A DNA stretch of 22,858 nt, taken from NCBI GenBank assembly GCA_020849855.1, contig JADZFO010000012.1:1-22858 (forward strand). Direction: 5' to 3'. This DNA is from a bacterium (GTDB taxonomy: Bacteria; 4484-113; JAFGCY01). The notes beneath the pieces are model-generated. The model searched no databases. It had not been told where the DNA came from and saw nothing but the letters and a program-made list of their open reading frames with translations. Below, piece by piece: positions 6,334 to 13,640 of the stretch. A program made the position numbers and the translations under genes. The first letter of the stretch is position 1. Each line of letters opens with the position of its first letter.

Positions 6334-6754
6334 TCACTACTCCTATGCATTCCATAACGCGCTGAAATCCGCTTAGTTCTTCGCCTGTCAGCGCGTTGAT
6401 TATCTCGGTCTCCAGTTCAATATGCAGCCTGCGCATCTGTCCGGCCAGTCTGCCTCCCCTTGCCGTTGCTGAAATCAGAAGCGAGCGTCTGTCTGCAGGA
6501 TTGGCCCGGCGCTCCAGCAGCCCTTTTTCAGCCAGTCGGTCGAGGATCGAAGTCAAAGAGGAACGTTGTATCCCGAACACGCGGTGAAGCTCTGTAATCG
6601 GACATGGGCCGTAAGACGCACAGTAGCCAAGCAGATGCGCCTCACCACTGCTCAGCCCGTGTTTTCTGCAACGCTCATCCATCAACAACTGGATCTGGCG
6701 CGATGCCTTGTGCAGTTGGGAGAAAATCTGAAACTGTGCTTGCCCGGAACTCAC
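6305..6754 (-). CDS. MarR-family transcriptional regulator
   Basis: Encodes 149 residues from GTG at 6752-6754, the usual MarR length. The frame is open further upstream, but that would overlap the DinB gene by 50 bases; the GTG lies 7 bases beyond its stop. The winged helix-turn-helix covers about residues 49-95 (PITELHRVFGIQRSSLTSILDRLAEKG, then the wing RRANPADRRS with the family's D-R pair). Helices at both ends would form the dimer interface. Such proteins usually repress their own operon and let go on binding a small ligand or on oxidation. It is the second gene of an operon with the DinB protein, and a palindrome in the operon promoter (7292-7309) is its likely binding site. The ligand is unknown. 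Confidence 0.92.
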   Translation of the reverse strand: MSSGQAQFQIFSQLHKASRQIQLLMDERCRKHGLSSGEAHLLGYCASYGPCPITELHRVFGIQRSSLTSILDRLAEKGLLERRANPADRRSLLISATARGGRLAGQMRRLHIELETEIINALTGEELSGFQRVMECIGVVTGIQVRTKS

Positions 6755-6761
6755 AGAGCGA

Positions 6762-7262
6762 TCATATCCGCAGACCAGACTGCATACCCAATGCCCGGCG
6801 GGCCAGTCCAAGCTGTCCGCTGTGATAAGCCTGATGAAAAGCCAGCGTGGTGATCAGGCTTGCGAGGTTTGGTTTGCTAAGAGGCACCGGTAGCAGCGCC
6901 GGATCAATCTCTGCAGCATATTCCTCGTCGCTCATGGCCGCCAGGCGGGCTGAAATCTGCTTGTGCTGTAGGGCGAGTCCTTCCTTGAGTCTGTCGATTT
7001 GACAGCACTGAGATTCAGTCGAAAGGGGGGAGGAGCCCATCGAATACAAGGCCGACTCGCTTTCACTGAGCACCGGCTGTGCAGCACCGAGTTCCCGGGC
7101 AAGGGAATCGGCAACATGCAGCAGATGCCCTGCCAGCCAGTTTATGCAGTTTCCGGCTTCGCCAACCGGCCTCAGACTGTCTTCATGACTGACGTCCTGA
7201 AGATTTGCCAGCATCACCATCTGGGCTGTTGCAAAACTCTGAGCAAAGTGCTCATTGAGCAT
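6762..7262 (-). CDS. DinB-family metal-dependent protein
   Basis: Encodes 166 residues from ATG at 7260-7262, which follows GGAGG by six bases; an upstream frame extension lacks such a site and would include the promoter. The four-helix DinB/YfiT fold is indicated by NWLAGHLLHVADSL early and AFHQAYHSGQLGLARRALG near the end. H46 (or H49), H143 and H147 are in the places of the three His that bind a divalent metal. Family members include thiol-dependent transferases (bacillithiol, mycothiol or glutathione S-transferases) and DNA-damage-induced proteins of unknown role. Pairing with a MarR repressor fits a detoxification enzyme induced by its substrate, which is inference. Confidence 0.85.
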   Translation of the reverse strand: MLNEHFAQSFATAQMVMLANLQDVSHEDSLRPVGEAGNCINWLAGHLLHVADSLARELGAAQPVLSESESALYSMGSSPLSTESQCCQIDRLKEGLALQHKQISARLAAMSDEEYAAEIDPALLPVPLSKPNLASLITTLAFHQAYHSGQLGLARRALGMQSGLRI

Positions 7263-7290
7263 ACTGAACCTCCATTTATAACGTAATCGT

Positions 7291-7319
7291 ATAATACCAT
7301 TTCGTATTACTTTTGAAAA
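7291..7319 (-). promoter_or_regulatory. DinB-MarR operon promoter with MarR-type operator
   Basis: On the minus strand, TTTTCA (7314-7319, -35, 4 of 6) and TATTAT (7291-7296, -10, 5 of 6) are separated by 17 bases. A perfect inverted repeat, TAATAC-6-GTATTA (7292-7309), covers the spacer and most of the -10, so a bound dimer would block RNA polymerase. MarR sites are typically 16-20-base palindromes, and the neighbouring MarR gene is the obvious candidate regulator. Confidence 0.7.
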
Positions 7320-7452
7320 GCGCGACCACAACTGGATTTCAGTAAATACTTCGCCGGAACTCTATCCTGAAGCAAGGGGTCACACGCTTACCCCGGCCGA
7401 AAGGGCTGGACCTGCCGGCCCGGCTGGCCAATCTACTGGAGTGAGGATAGCC

Positions 7453-7989
7453 ATGAAGAGCTCGCTGCTTGTGATGGGATGCCTGGTCTGCGCCAGCATC
7501 TGCGCCCTGACGCTCAGCAACCTGTACCGCGCCTCCGCGCAGGAGAACCCGCTGGAGGTGGTGGACATCAACCCCGACCATTCGCTGGAAGAGCAGCAGA
7601 ATGTCGAGATCACGAAGGACCTGGTGCAGACCTTCATCACTGGTGACCGGGACTTCCTGCTCAGCCATGTGGCCAGCGACGTGGTCTGGGACGTCAAGGG
7701 CTCGCCGCTGATCATCCAGACCGCCGGCCGCTGGATCGGCGTGAACGGCATCAACAAGTTCCTCGACACCTCCAGCTCCCTCTGGACTACCCAGAATTTT
7801 GTTGCCGACAACATCTGGGCTGACGGCGATGTGGTCATCGTCGCCGGCCGCCAGACGGATACGGCTGTCTCCACGGGCAAGCAGGTTGTGCAGAACTGGA
7901 TCATTGTGCTGACTTACAACGAACGACTGCTTACCCGCGCCGAGTTCTATGGCGATGGAGCGGCGCAGTACTGGTCGCTGGTCAAGTAG
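7453..7989 (+). CDS. Exported SnoaL/NTF2-like protein
   Basis: Encodes 178 residues. ATG 7453 is chosen because GAGG lies six bases upstream; GTG 7441 is in frame but has no site. Residues 1-29 look like a Sec signal peptide (hydrophobic core, then ASA before Q30). The mature part has the layout of the SnoaL/NTF2-like cone fold: a helix with a stretch like FITGDRDFLLSHVASDVVW, a loop with WIGVNGINKFL, and paired strands such as ADGDVVIVAGRQTD and QNWIIVLTYN. These domains serve as small enzymes (isomerases, hydrolases) or ligand binders, so no reaction can be named. Probably periplasmic and transcribed divergently from the DinB operon. Confidence 0.8.
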   Translation: MKSSLLVMGCLVCASICALTLSNLYRASAQENPLEVVDINPDHSLEEQQNVEITKDLVQTFITGDRDFLLSHVASDVVWDVKGSPLIIQTAGRWIGVNGINKFLDTSSSLWTTQNFVADNIWADGDVVIVAGRQTDTAVSTGKQVVQNWIIVLTYNERLLTRAEFYGDGAAQYWSLVK

Positions 7990-8023
7990 CTCTAGTTCAT
8001 CTGCGGCCGGAGCCGTGATGGGT

Positions 8024-8029
8024 TACACT
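8024..8029 (+). promoter_or_regulatory. -10-like TACACT before the 119-aa gene
   Basis: TACACT ends 7 bases before ATG 8037 (4 before an in-frame GTG 8034). There is no Shine-Dalgarno sequence in between, so the transcript is probably leaderless. Confidence 0.35.
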
Positions 8030-8036
8030 CTGAGTG

Positions 8037-8396
8037 ATGCTGCATAAGATCACCAATAGCGCCGGCGCCTGGGCACTCTGGAAAGGCCTTGACTGGGCCT
8101 TCGAGCGCTACTTTATTCCCGTCTTCAGCAACAAGGGCGAGCTGCACCCTGAGCTGGCCCGCGCATCCATCGGATTGTCCGACGCCCATATGAGTGCGCT
8201 GCTGGAGCTTGGAAGGGAAGGCAGCCCGCTGCGCCGTCATGTTGAGGAGATCCTTGAGCAGGAGTACCCCGACTTCGACAGCGCCGCCGACGACATCAGC
8301 CGCCGCCTGGACGAGATGACACGGGCAGAGGCCGAGGTGCTGGTGGGCCTGATGCTGCTGGGCAAGCAGGCTGCCGTACCGGACGAGAAGCCCTGA
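8037..8396 (+). CDS. Small helical protein of unknown function
   Basis: Encodes 119 residues from ATG 8037, with an adjacent in-frame GTG at 8034 as the alternative start. It is rich in Leu, Ala and Glu and looks all-helical, with no signal peptide, membrane helix, Cys or motif I recognise. It may be soluble and cytoplasmic. Reality as a gene is supported by strong codon bias, by a hairpin right after the stop and by the -10-like element before the start. It begins 48 bases after the SnoaL-like gene on the same strand and could be read with it. No function is proposed. Confidence 0.7.
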   Translation: MLHKITNSAGAWALWKGLDWAFERYFIPVFSNKGELHPELARASIGLSDAHMSALLELGREGSPLRRHVEEILEQEYPDFDSAADDISRRLDEMTRAEAEVLVGLMLLGKQAAVPDEKP

Positions 8397-8399
8397 CCG

Positions 8400-8425
8400 G
8401 CAGCCTGGTCCCCTTACCAGGCTGC
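8400..8425. terminator. Hairpin between convergent genes
   Basis: GCAGCCTGGT (8400-8409) pairs perfectly with ACCAGGCTGC (8416-8425), loop CCCCTT. It starts 4 bases after the stop of the 119-residue gene and lies before the end of the convergent DUF378 gene. There is no T tract on either side, so it may be a weak or factor-assisted terminator. Confidence 0.55.
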
Positions 8426-8441
8426 AGCGAAGGGGGCGGGC

Positions 8442-8657
8442 TTAGGCCGCCCCGCCAAAGCGCAGGATGACCTGCACCACCGCACTCACACCGACCAGGG
8501 CATAGACCACGCGGCTGATGCCACTGTAGTCAAAGCTGCTGCGGTCGCTGGGCGGGAAGATGCTGCGCACCAGATCAAACTTGGCCAGGCCCACAAGGCC
8601 CCAATTGACGGCGCCGATGACGACCAGAAGGAAGGTGATCAGGTTGAGAGTCTGCAT
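8442..8657 (-). CDS. DUF378 small membrane protein
   Basis: Encodes 71 residues from ATG at 8655-8657; GGAG lies six bases upstream, while the slightly longer upstream frame has no better site. Two membrane helices are seen, one in LNLITFLLVVIGAVNWGLVG and one in SRVVYALVGVSAVVQVIL, separated by a short polar loop. The GAVNWGLVG and SR-VYxLVG patterns are the hallmark of DUF378, a widespread family of short inner-membrane proteins with no known function. Divergent from the photolyase gene. Confidence 0.88.
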   Translation of the reverse strand: MQTLNLITFLLVVIGAVNWGLVGLAKFDLVRSIFPPSDRSSFDYSGISRVVYALVGVSAVVQVILRFGGAA

Positions 8658-8793
8658 TACCATCTCCACGAAGCATAGTCAGGCTGGACTGCCTGCTGTA
8701 ATGCCTATCCAAGCCGCGAGGCAGGCCATTTGAGGCTGACGCAAACTTCCACTAAGCTTGACACTTTCCGCAAAAATCAGGCCGCGCGCGGAC

Positions 8794-8799
8794 TAGACT
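8794..8799 (+). promoter_or_regulatory. -10-like TAGACT before the photolyase gene
   Basis: TAGACT lies 16 bases before ATG 8816 and 4 before an in-frame TTG 8804. A TTGACA at 8758-8763 is 30 bases upstream of it, too far to be its -35. No ribosome-binding site is visible near any candidate start. Confidence 0.3.
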
Positions 8800-8830
8800 C
8801 AGCTTGCCCTGCCCAATGGTGCATCTCGAT

Positions 8831-10495
8831 ATGACGTCTGAAAGCCGTAAAGCCGTCCTGGTCTGGCTTCGCAACGGCGATCTGCGCCTGAGCGACAACC
8901 CTGCGCTTTATGCGGCCAGCGGCTGGCCCGGGCCCTGCATTCCTGTCTACATACATGAGCATCATGACTCCGCGGCGCAGCCGCACAGTGCCCCCGGCGC
9001 AGCCAGCCGCTGGTGGCTGCACCGCAGCCTGGAAGACCTGGCGTGCCAGTTCGAGAAGCGGGGTTCAAGGCTGACGCTCAGGACATCCCGCGGCAGTGCG
9101 GCAGAAGAGCTGCTGCTGCTGGCCAGCGAGTGCGGTGCAGGTGCAATCTATTGGAACGACGGGGTCAAGGGGAGCCTCAGTGCGGCTGAACAGCGTACAT
9201 GGGAGCTCCTGGAGCGCAGCGGTCTGGACCACGGCTGCTTTCGAAGCAACTGCATCTTCAGCCCTGCTGAAGTGCTGAGCGGCGCGGGCAAGCCCTACCA
9301 GGTCTTTACCCCGTACTACAAAGCCTGCCTGAGCCATCTGGCAGCGACGCAGGCTGGCCCGGCGGACCCGCTGGAACTGACGCCTGAACCTGCTGAGCTG
9401 CGCACACCAAAGGACGCATCCGGGCGGCTGTGCTGGCCGGCCAGCACTCGCCTGGAGCAGCTGGGCCTGCTGCCTGCCCTGCCCTGGTATGAAGGTATGG
9501 AAGGTCACTGGCAGCCGGGGGAAGCCGGCGCACAAATTGCGCTGGCCGCCTTCCTTGAGCAGCAGGGGCCGGCAAACTATCCTGAGCTGCGGGACCAGCC
9601 GGCCATCAGCGGCACATCGCGCCTGAGCCCCTACCTGCACTTCGGCAATATCAGCCCGCGACAGATCTGGCATGCCTGCCGCGAATGGCAGGAGCAGCAG
9701 GGCATTCAGCGCAGCACCGCCCCTGCAGCGCCGGCGACATGGCAGCAGCGTGAAGCACATCCTTCGCCGGAGAGCCGGGGCGTGGAAGCCTTCCTGCGCC
9801 AGCTTATCTGGCGCGAGTTTGCCCATCAGCTCCTGCACCACTTTCCGCATACGGCAGACCAACCCCTGCGCGAGGAGTTCAGGCACTTCCCCTGGGCCGC
9901 TGCTGCGCCGCAGTCGCCCGGCCCGGAGCTTCTGGCCTGGAAGCGCGGCCAGACCGGCTACCCGATAGTCGACGCCGCCATGCGCGAGCTCTGGCACACT
10001 GGCTGGATGCACAACCGCTGCCGCATGATCGTGGCCAGCTTCCTGTGCAAGCATCTGCTGATCCCCTGGCAGGAGGGCGCGGCCTGGTTCTGGGACACCC
10101 TTGTGGACGCGGACCTGGCCAACAACACCCTGGGCTGGCAGTGGACCGCCGGCTGCGGGGCGGATGCCGCGCCCTACTTCCGCATCTTCAATCCTGTGCT
10201 GCAGTCCCAGAAGTTCGACCCCGCGGGCAGCTATATCCGCCGCTGGTGCCCGGAACTGGCCGCCCTGCCGGACAAGCAACTGCATGCCCCCTGGACCGCC
10301 AGCCCCCTGGACCTGGCGGCAAGCGGCCTGCGGCTTGTCGACAGCTTGTCCGCGGCCGAGTCCCTGCCGGTCCACCGAGTGGGCCCCTTAGCCGGGCCGG
10401 GTACCTATCCGCTGCCGATCGTGGAACACGGCCTGGCCCGCGACCGGGCCCTTGCCGCTTACGACCAGATGCGCAGCGCTGCCGCGAAGCGCTGA
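8831..10495 (+). CDS. phrB: Deoxyribodipyrimidine photolyase (class I type)
   Basis: Encodes 554 residues from ATG 8831; ATG 8816 and TTG 8804 are in-frame alternatives. The enzyme uses blue light and reduced FAD to split cyclobutane pyrimidine dimers. The N-terminal antenna domain starts with VLVWLRNGDLRLSDNPAL. The FAD domain has RLSPYLHFGNISPRQIW (264-280), FLRQLIWREF (321-330), KRGQTGYPIVDAAMREL, HNRCRMIVASFLCK and DLANNTLGWQWTAGCG. Trp370, Trp413 and Trp436 line up, from memory, with the E. coli electron-transfer triad. It is longer than the usual 450-490 residues because of a Pro/Ala-rich insertion (about 285-315) and a C-terminal extension. Cytoplasmic, and followed by a redox protein gene on the same strand. 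Confidence 0.95.
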   Translation: MTSESRKAVLVWLRNGDLRLSDNPALYAASGWPGPCIPVYIHEHHDSAAQPHSAPGAASRWWLHRSLEDLACQFEKRGSRLTLRTSRGSAAEELLLLASECGAGAIYWNDGVKGSLSAAEQRTWELLERSGLDHGCFRSNCIFSPAEVLSGAGKPYQVFTPYYKACLSHLAATQAGPADPLELTPEPAELRTPKDASGRLCWPASTRLEQLGLLPALPWYEGMEGHWQPGEAGAQIALAAFLEQQGPANYPELRDQPAISGTSRLSPYLHFGNISPRQIWHACREWQEQQGIQRSTAPAAPATWQQREAHPSPESRGVEAFLRQLIWREFAHQLLHHFPHTADQPLREEFRHFPWAAAAPQSPGPELLAWKRGQTGYPIVDAAMRELWHTGWMHNRCRMIVASFLCKHLLIPWQEGAAWFWDTLVDADLANNTLGWQWTAGCGADAAPYFRIFNPVLQSQKFDPAGSYIRRWCPELAALPDKQLHAPWTASPLDLAASGLRLVDSLSAAESLPVHRVGPLAGPGTYPLPIVEHGLARDRALAAYDQMRSAAAKR

Positions 10496-10581
10496 GCGCA
10501 GGACAGGCAGGCTACTTTTCAGACTGTTTCAGGAGTGCTTGAAGAATCAGTCAAGGCTGAATGACCCTGCGGGCTATGCGG

Positions 10582-10587
10582 TAGCAT
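10582..10587 (+). promoter_or_regulatory. -10-like TAGCAT before the peroxiredoxin-like gene
   Basis: TAGCAT ends 5 bases before GTG 10593. There is no Shine-Dalgarno sequence between them. The layout matches the other putative leaderless starts in this window. Confidence 0.3.
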
Positions 10588-10592
10588 GGTCT

Positions 10593-11573
10593 GTGTTTGA
10601 CACATCCGATGTCCGTCCGCCGCGCTGGCTGAGCACAAGCATATGGCTGGCCGCCAGCTTCAACCTGCTCTGGGGCGGCTGGGTGGCGCTCTTCCCGGCC
10701 CACAGCTTTGAGCTGCTGGGCATCACTCCGCCTAACTATCTCTCGCTATGGCGCTGCGTGGGCTTCATCATCGCCCTGTATGGGATCTGCTACGCCATGG
10801 CCGCAGTCAACCCGGTGCGCTTCTGGCCGAACGTGGCCGTGGGCATGCTGGGCAAGCTGATCGGCCCGGTGGGCTTCCTTTTCACTGCCCTCAGCGGCGA
10901 GCTGCCCTGGAGCTATGGCATCCATGTGATCTTCTGTGACCTCATCTGGTGGATCCCCTTTGCCCTGACCCTGCGCTGGAGCATCAACGCAGAGTGGCGC
11001 CTGCGCGATCAGCAGGACCAGGCCTCGGCGCCCGACCTGGCGACTGCCTTTAGCGAAGCCCGCGACCAGCAGGGTCGCACGCTGCTGGAGCTGTCGCAGC
11101 AGGGGCCGCAGCTGCTTGTCTTCCTGCGCCATCTGGGCTGCATCTTCTGCGGAGAACTGATGGGAGACCTGCAGCGCGGCCGCGCCAGTTTCGAAGCCGC
11201 CGGCCTGGGCCTGGTGTTTGTACACATGGGCAGCGAAGCAGAAGCGCAGCGCCGGCTGGCGCCCTTTGGCCTGGATGACCTGCCGCGGATCAGCGACCCG
11301 GACCGGCGCATCTACCGGGCCTTTGGCCTGCGCCGCGGCCAGCTTGGCCAGCTTATCGGCCCGGCGGTGATCTGGCGGGCCCTTCAGGCTTTCTTCAAGG
11401 GCGCCGGCATCAACCGCGCCGGCCGCAACATGGACCAGCTACCGGGGATCTTCATTGTGCAGGACGGACGCATCGTCAAGAGCTTTGCCGCGCGCAGCGC
11501 CGCCATGTATGCGCCGACGGCAGATTTCAAGCCGGCCGGCGAGACGACCCGCGAGGAACTGCGCCGGACCTAG
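10593..11573 (+). CDS. Four-helix membrane protein fused to a peroxiredoxin-like domain
   Basis: Encodes 326 residues from GTG 10593. The frame is open back into the photolyase gene, so the start is uncertain, but the membrane domain begins just after this GTG. Four membrane helices lie at about 14-35, 52-72, 79-100 and 108-128. A thioredoxin-fold domain of the AhpC/TSA-2 (PRXL2/SelL-like) kind follows from about 155, with FLRHLGCIFC giving the redox pair C183 and C186, then SDPDRRIYRAFGL and a closing strand with PGIFIVQDGRIV. Relatives are peroxiredoxin-like thiol oxidoreductases, some with Sec at this motif; both positions are Cys here. The helices may pass electrons or tether the domain; the partner is unknown. 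A terminator follows the stop. Confidence 0.82.
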   Translation: MFDTSDVRPPRWLSTSIWLAASFNLLWGGWVALFPAHSFELLGITPPNYLSLWRCVGFIIALYGICYAMAAVNPVRFWPNVAVGMLGKLIGPVGFLFTALSGELPWSYGIHVIFCDLIWWIPFALTLRWSINAEWRLRDQQDQASAPDLATAFSEARDQQGRTLLELSQQGPQLLVFLRHLGCIFCGELMGDLQRGRASFEAAGLGLVFVHMGSEAEAQRRLAPFGLDDLPRISDPDRRIYRAFGLRRGQLGQLIGPAVIWRALQAFFKGAGINRAGRNMDQLPGIFIVQDGRIVKSFAARSAAMYAPTADFKPAGETTREELRRT

Positions 11574-11588
11574 CAGCCCGCAAGCAAA

Positions 11589-11621
11589 AGGGCCCGCCGG
11601 CGCAATCGCCTGACGGGCCCT
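11589..11621. terminator. Bidirectional terminator hairpin
   Basis: AGGGCCCG (11589-11596) pairs with CGGGCCCT (11614-11621), with further partial pairing inside the loop. It sits between the convergent ends of the peroxiredoxin-like gene and the Cys-rich lipoprotein gene. On the minus strand it is followed by TTTTGC (an A run at 11586-11589 on the plus strand), so it works best for the lipoprotein gene. Confidence 0.7.
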
Positions 11622-11640
11622 CTGTACTCACAGGAAGAGT

Positions 11641-12399
11641 TTAGGCGCTCTTCTCACCCTTGCGGCTGAGGATAGTCTTCTCGCCGGTGCGCACCTCGCG
11701 CACGGCCAAGGTGTAGCCGGTCTCGGTCAGGGACACATCGCCGATCACCATGACATCCGTGCCCACAGCCGGCAGCTCGCCGCTGTAGAGGCTCATGTCC
11801 AGCTTGACCGGGATCTGGGCCTCGGCGCAGCAGGCCTTGCTGCAGCCATCGGCCTTCATGGACTCGTCGACGCAGTTCTTCAGCATGAAGGTGCCCTTGT
11901 CGACGAAGACCGCGGCAACCTCACCGTCCACGGCCACCAGGCCACTGTGGTTCTTGTAGTCGCCGTCGAGCAGGCCAACGTTAATGACCGGGGCAGCGCT
12001 GCCATCCGCCAGCTTGATGCTGCCGGACTCCTGCGCGCCGGCGGGGGCACCAGCGGGGGCGGCACTCTTGCCACCGTCCGACGGGCAGCCCTTGCAGTTG
12101 GCGTCCTTGCAGGCATCCCCAGACTTGGCCGGGCAGTTGGCGCAGTTCTTGCCCTGGCAGCCACCCTCGGCGCAGCTGCAGGCCTTTCCCGCCGCGGCGC
12201 ACTCGGCGCACTTGCCGGCCTGGCCAGCCTGGCCCTGGCCCGCGGTGTCGGAGCCCTGCGTCCTGGGCTCAATGTTGGCGGCGACGGTGCCGCTGGGCAC
12301 CTTGGCGCTGCCGCCCTCGGTGCTGGCGGGCCTGTTGCAGGCCGCGAGGGCCATGATCAGCAGCACGGACAGGGTCAGCGCGGCAATGTACTTGTGCAT
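11641..12399 (-). CDS. Lipoprotein with metallothionein-like Cys cluster
   Basis: Encodes 252 residues from ATG at 12397-12399, preceded by GGAGG with 9-base spacing; a longer upstream frame has no such site and would bury the signal. The lipobox LAAC puts the lipid on C21. A Ser/Gly/Ala linker leads to ten Cys within 42 residues (64, 67, 74, 76, 81, 86, 89, 97, 102, 105), in CxxC and CxC pairs spaced with Lys and Gly, a pattern typical of metal-thiolate proteins. A second, ordered domain (about 125-252) is beta-rich with further Cys (KNC, DGCSKACC) and could be an OB-like fold. Last gene of the ABC operon direction, 68 bases beyond the permease. Binding of Cu, Zn, Cd or a similar metal is inferred from composition only. 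Confidence 0.85.
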   Translation of the reverse strand: MHKYIAALTLSVLLIMALAACNRPASTEGGSAKVPSGTVAANIEPRTQGSDTAGQGQAGQAGKCAECAAAGKACSCAEGGCQGKNCANCPAKSGDACKDANCKGCPSDGGKSAAPAGAPAGAQESGSIKLADGSAAPVINVGLLDGDYKNHSGLVAVDGEVAAVFVDKGTFMLKNCVDESMKADGCSKACCAEAQIPVKLDMSLYSGELPAVGTDVMVIGDVSLTETGYTLAVREVRTGEKTILSRKGEKSA

Positions 12400-12467
12400 C
12401 GGAATCAACCTCCAGGGGATTAGTTTAATAACGTCAGGGCCGGGGTTTTCGTTCAATTTTGCCATTC

Positions 12468-13640
12468 CTAGCGCCCCTTGAGCCCATCGACAATTGAGAT
12501 TCTCTGAACAGATACAACGGGGACCAGGGCCCCCAGCAGGCCGATCAGCAGAGCCAGGGACAGGCCAATGCCCATGGTCAGCGGATCGATGATGAAACGG
12601 AAGGCGCCCATCGGCACGCGCATCGGCAGGCCGTTGAGCAGCAGACCCGCAGCCCCGCCGAGCAGGCCGCCGATCAGGCAGAGCAGCACGGACTCCAGCA
12701 TGAAGCTGAGCAGGACCGAGCGCCGCTTGTAGCCGACAACCAGCAGGACCATCATTTCGCGCACGCGGCCGGCGATGGAGTTGAACATGGTGTTCATGCC
12801 GGCCATCAGCCCGCCCAGGACCAGGATGCAGGTCATGACCCAGCTCACTACCTGCACCGGCTTCAGCCTTTCGCCGATGGCCGCGTAGTAGTCGCGCTCG
12901 AGGAAGCTGGTGGTGCGCACATCCGTGCGGGTATCCAGCTCAAACTTGATGTCCTCCAGCGCCTTGGGGTCGGTCCCGCGAATCACGATGGCGCTGTAGT
13001 CCTCGCGCTTGCTGGTAGTCATCAGGTCGTCCAGGTTGGTCCAGATCTCACTCTCAAAGACCGTGCCCGGCGCCTCAAAGCGGCCGACGACATCCCAGGC
13101 CTGGCCCTCGAAGTGAATCTGGCTGCCCACCGGCAGTGCGTCCTCCGGCAGGCCCAGCTTGGTGGCGGCCAGCTTGCCCACCATCACCTGGAAGCCGCGC
13201 TCCGGCAGCTTGCCCTCGATGACCCTGATGTTCTCGTGCAGCTCGTAGGCGATCGGATAGGCGCCGTGGATCAGGCCCAGGCTCTCTGTGCCTGCGGGAG
13301 CGCTTTCGGGCCGTACCAGGCTGGTGATGTACACCTCCGGGCTGGCCAGGGCCTGCCCCGCCAGCGCCTCCATCTGGCTCGGAGCTATGCCGCTCATCGA
13401 ACCAAGCAGATGCAGGGCCTCTGGGTCGAGGGCTGAGAACTCCATGCTGTCGGCGCCCTTGGACAGCACGATTACGTTCAGCGGGTTGCCGCTGTTGAGG
13501 TTGGTGGCCACCAGGCCCCGCGACAGGCCGATCATCATCACGGCCAGGAAGATCGACAGCCCGACGCCGAGGATCGTCAACAGGCTGCGCAGCTTGCGCT
13601 GGCCCATGCTCTGCAGGTTGTACTTAAGCGGGAGCTTCAT
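12468..13640 (-). CDS. FtsX/MacB-type ABC permease, second of two
   Basis: Encodes 390 residues. The ATG overlaps the stop of the preceding permease by one base (TGATG), so they are coupled. Topology is MacB-like: one N-terminal helix (about 20-42, after RKLRSLLTILGVGLS), a large extracytoplasmic domain of about 220 residues and three C-terminal helices, with the FtsX family pattern GRVREMMVLLVVGYKRRSVLLSFMLES. Such permeases do not pump through the membrane like a channel; they drive periplasmic events (extrusion through an outer-membrane partner, or lipoprotein handling) by mechanotransmission. It pairs with the ATPase at 14791-15579 and the adaptor at 15572-16945. Substrate is unknown. Confidence 0.9.
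   Translation of the reverse strand: MKLPLKYNLQSMGQRKLRSLLTILGVGLSIFLAVMMIGLSRGLVATNLNSGNPLNVIVLSKGADSMEFSALDPEALHLLGSMSGIAPSQMEALAGQALASPEVYITSLVRPESAPAGTESLGLIHGAYPIAYELHENIRVIEGKLPERGFQVMVGKLAATKLGLPEDALPVGSQIHFEGQAWDVVGRFEAPGTVFESEIWTNLDDLMTTSKREDYSAIVIRGTDPKALEDIKFELDTRTDVRTTSFLERDYYAAIGERLKPVQVVSWVMTCILVLGGLMAGMNTMFNSIAGRVREMMVLLVVGYKRRSVLLSFMLESVLLCLIGGLLGGAAGLLLNGLPMRVPMGAFRFIIDPLTMGIGLSLALLIGLLGALVPVVSVQRISIVDGLKGR

Noticed and set aside
8758-8763. Perfect TTGACA as the photolyase -35 box
   Set aside because: No -10 lies 16-18 bases downstream; the nearest candidate, TAGACT, is 30 bases away.
9065-10375. Long minus-strand frame (436 codons) opposite the photolyase
   Set aside because: This is an antisense shadow; the photolyase motifs on the plus strand are complete.
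11980-12211. Tandem DNA repeats in the Cys-rich lipoprotein gene
   Set aside because: The stretch is low-complexity in protein (Cys, Ala, Gly, Lys), but no unit repeats with fixed length at the DNA level.
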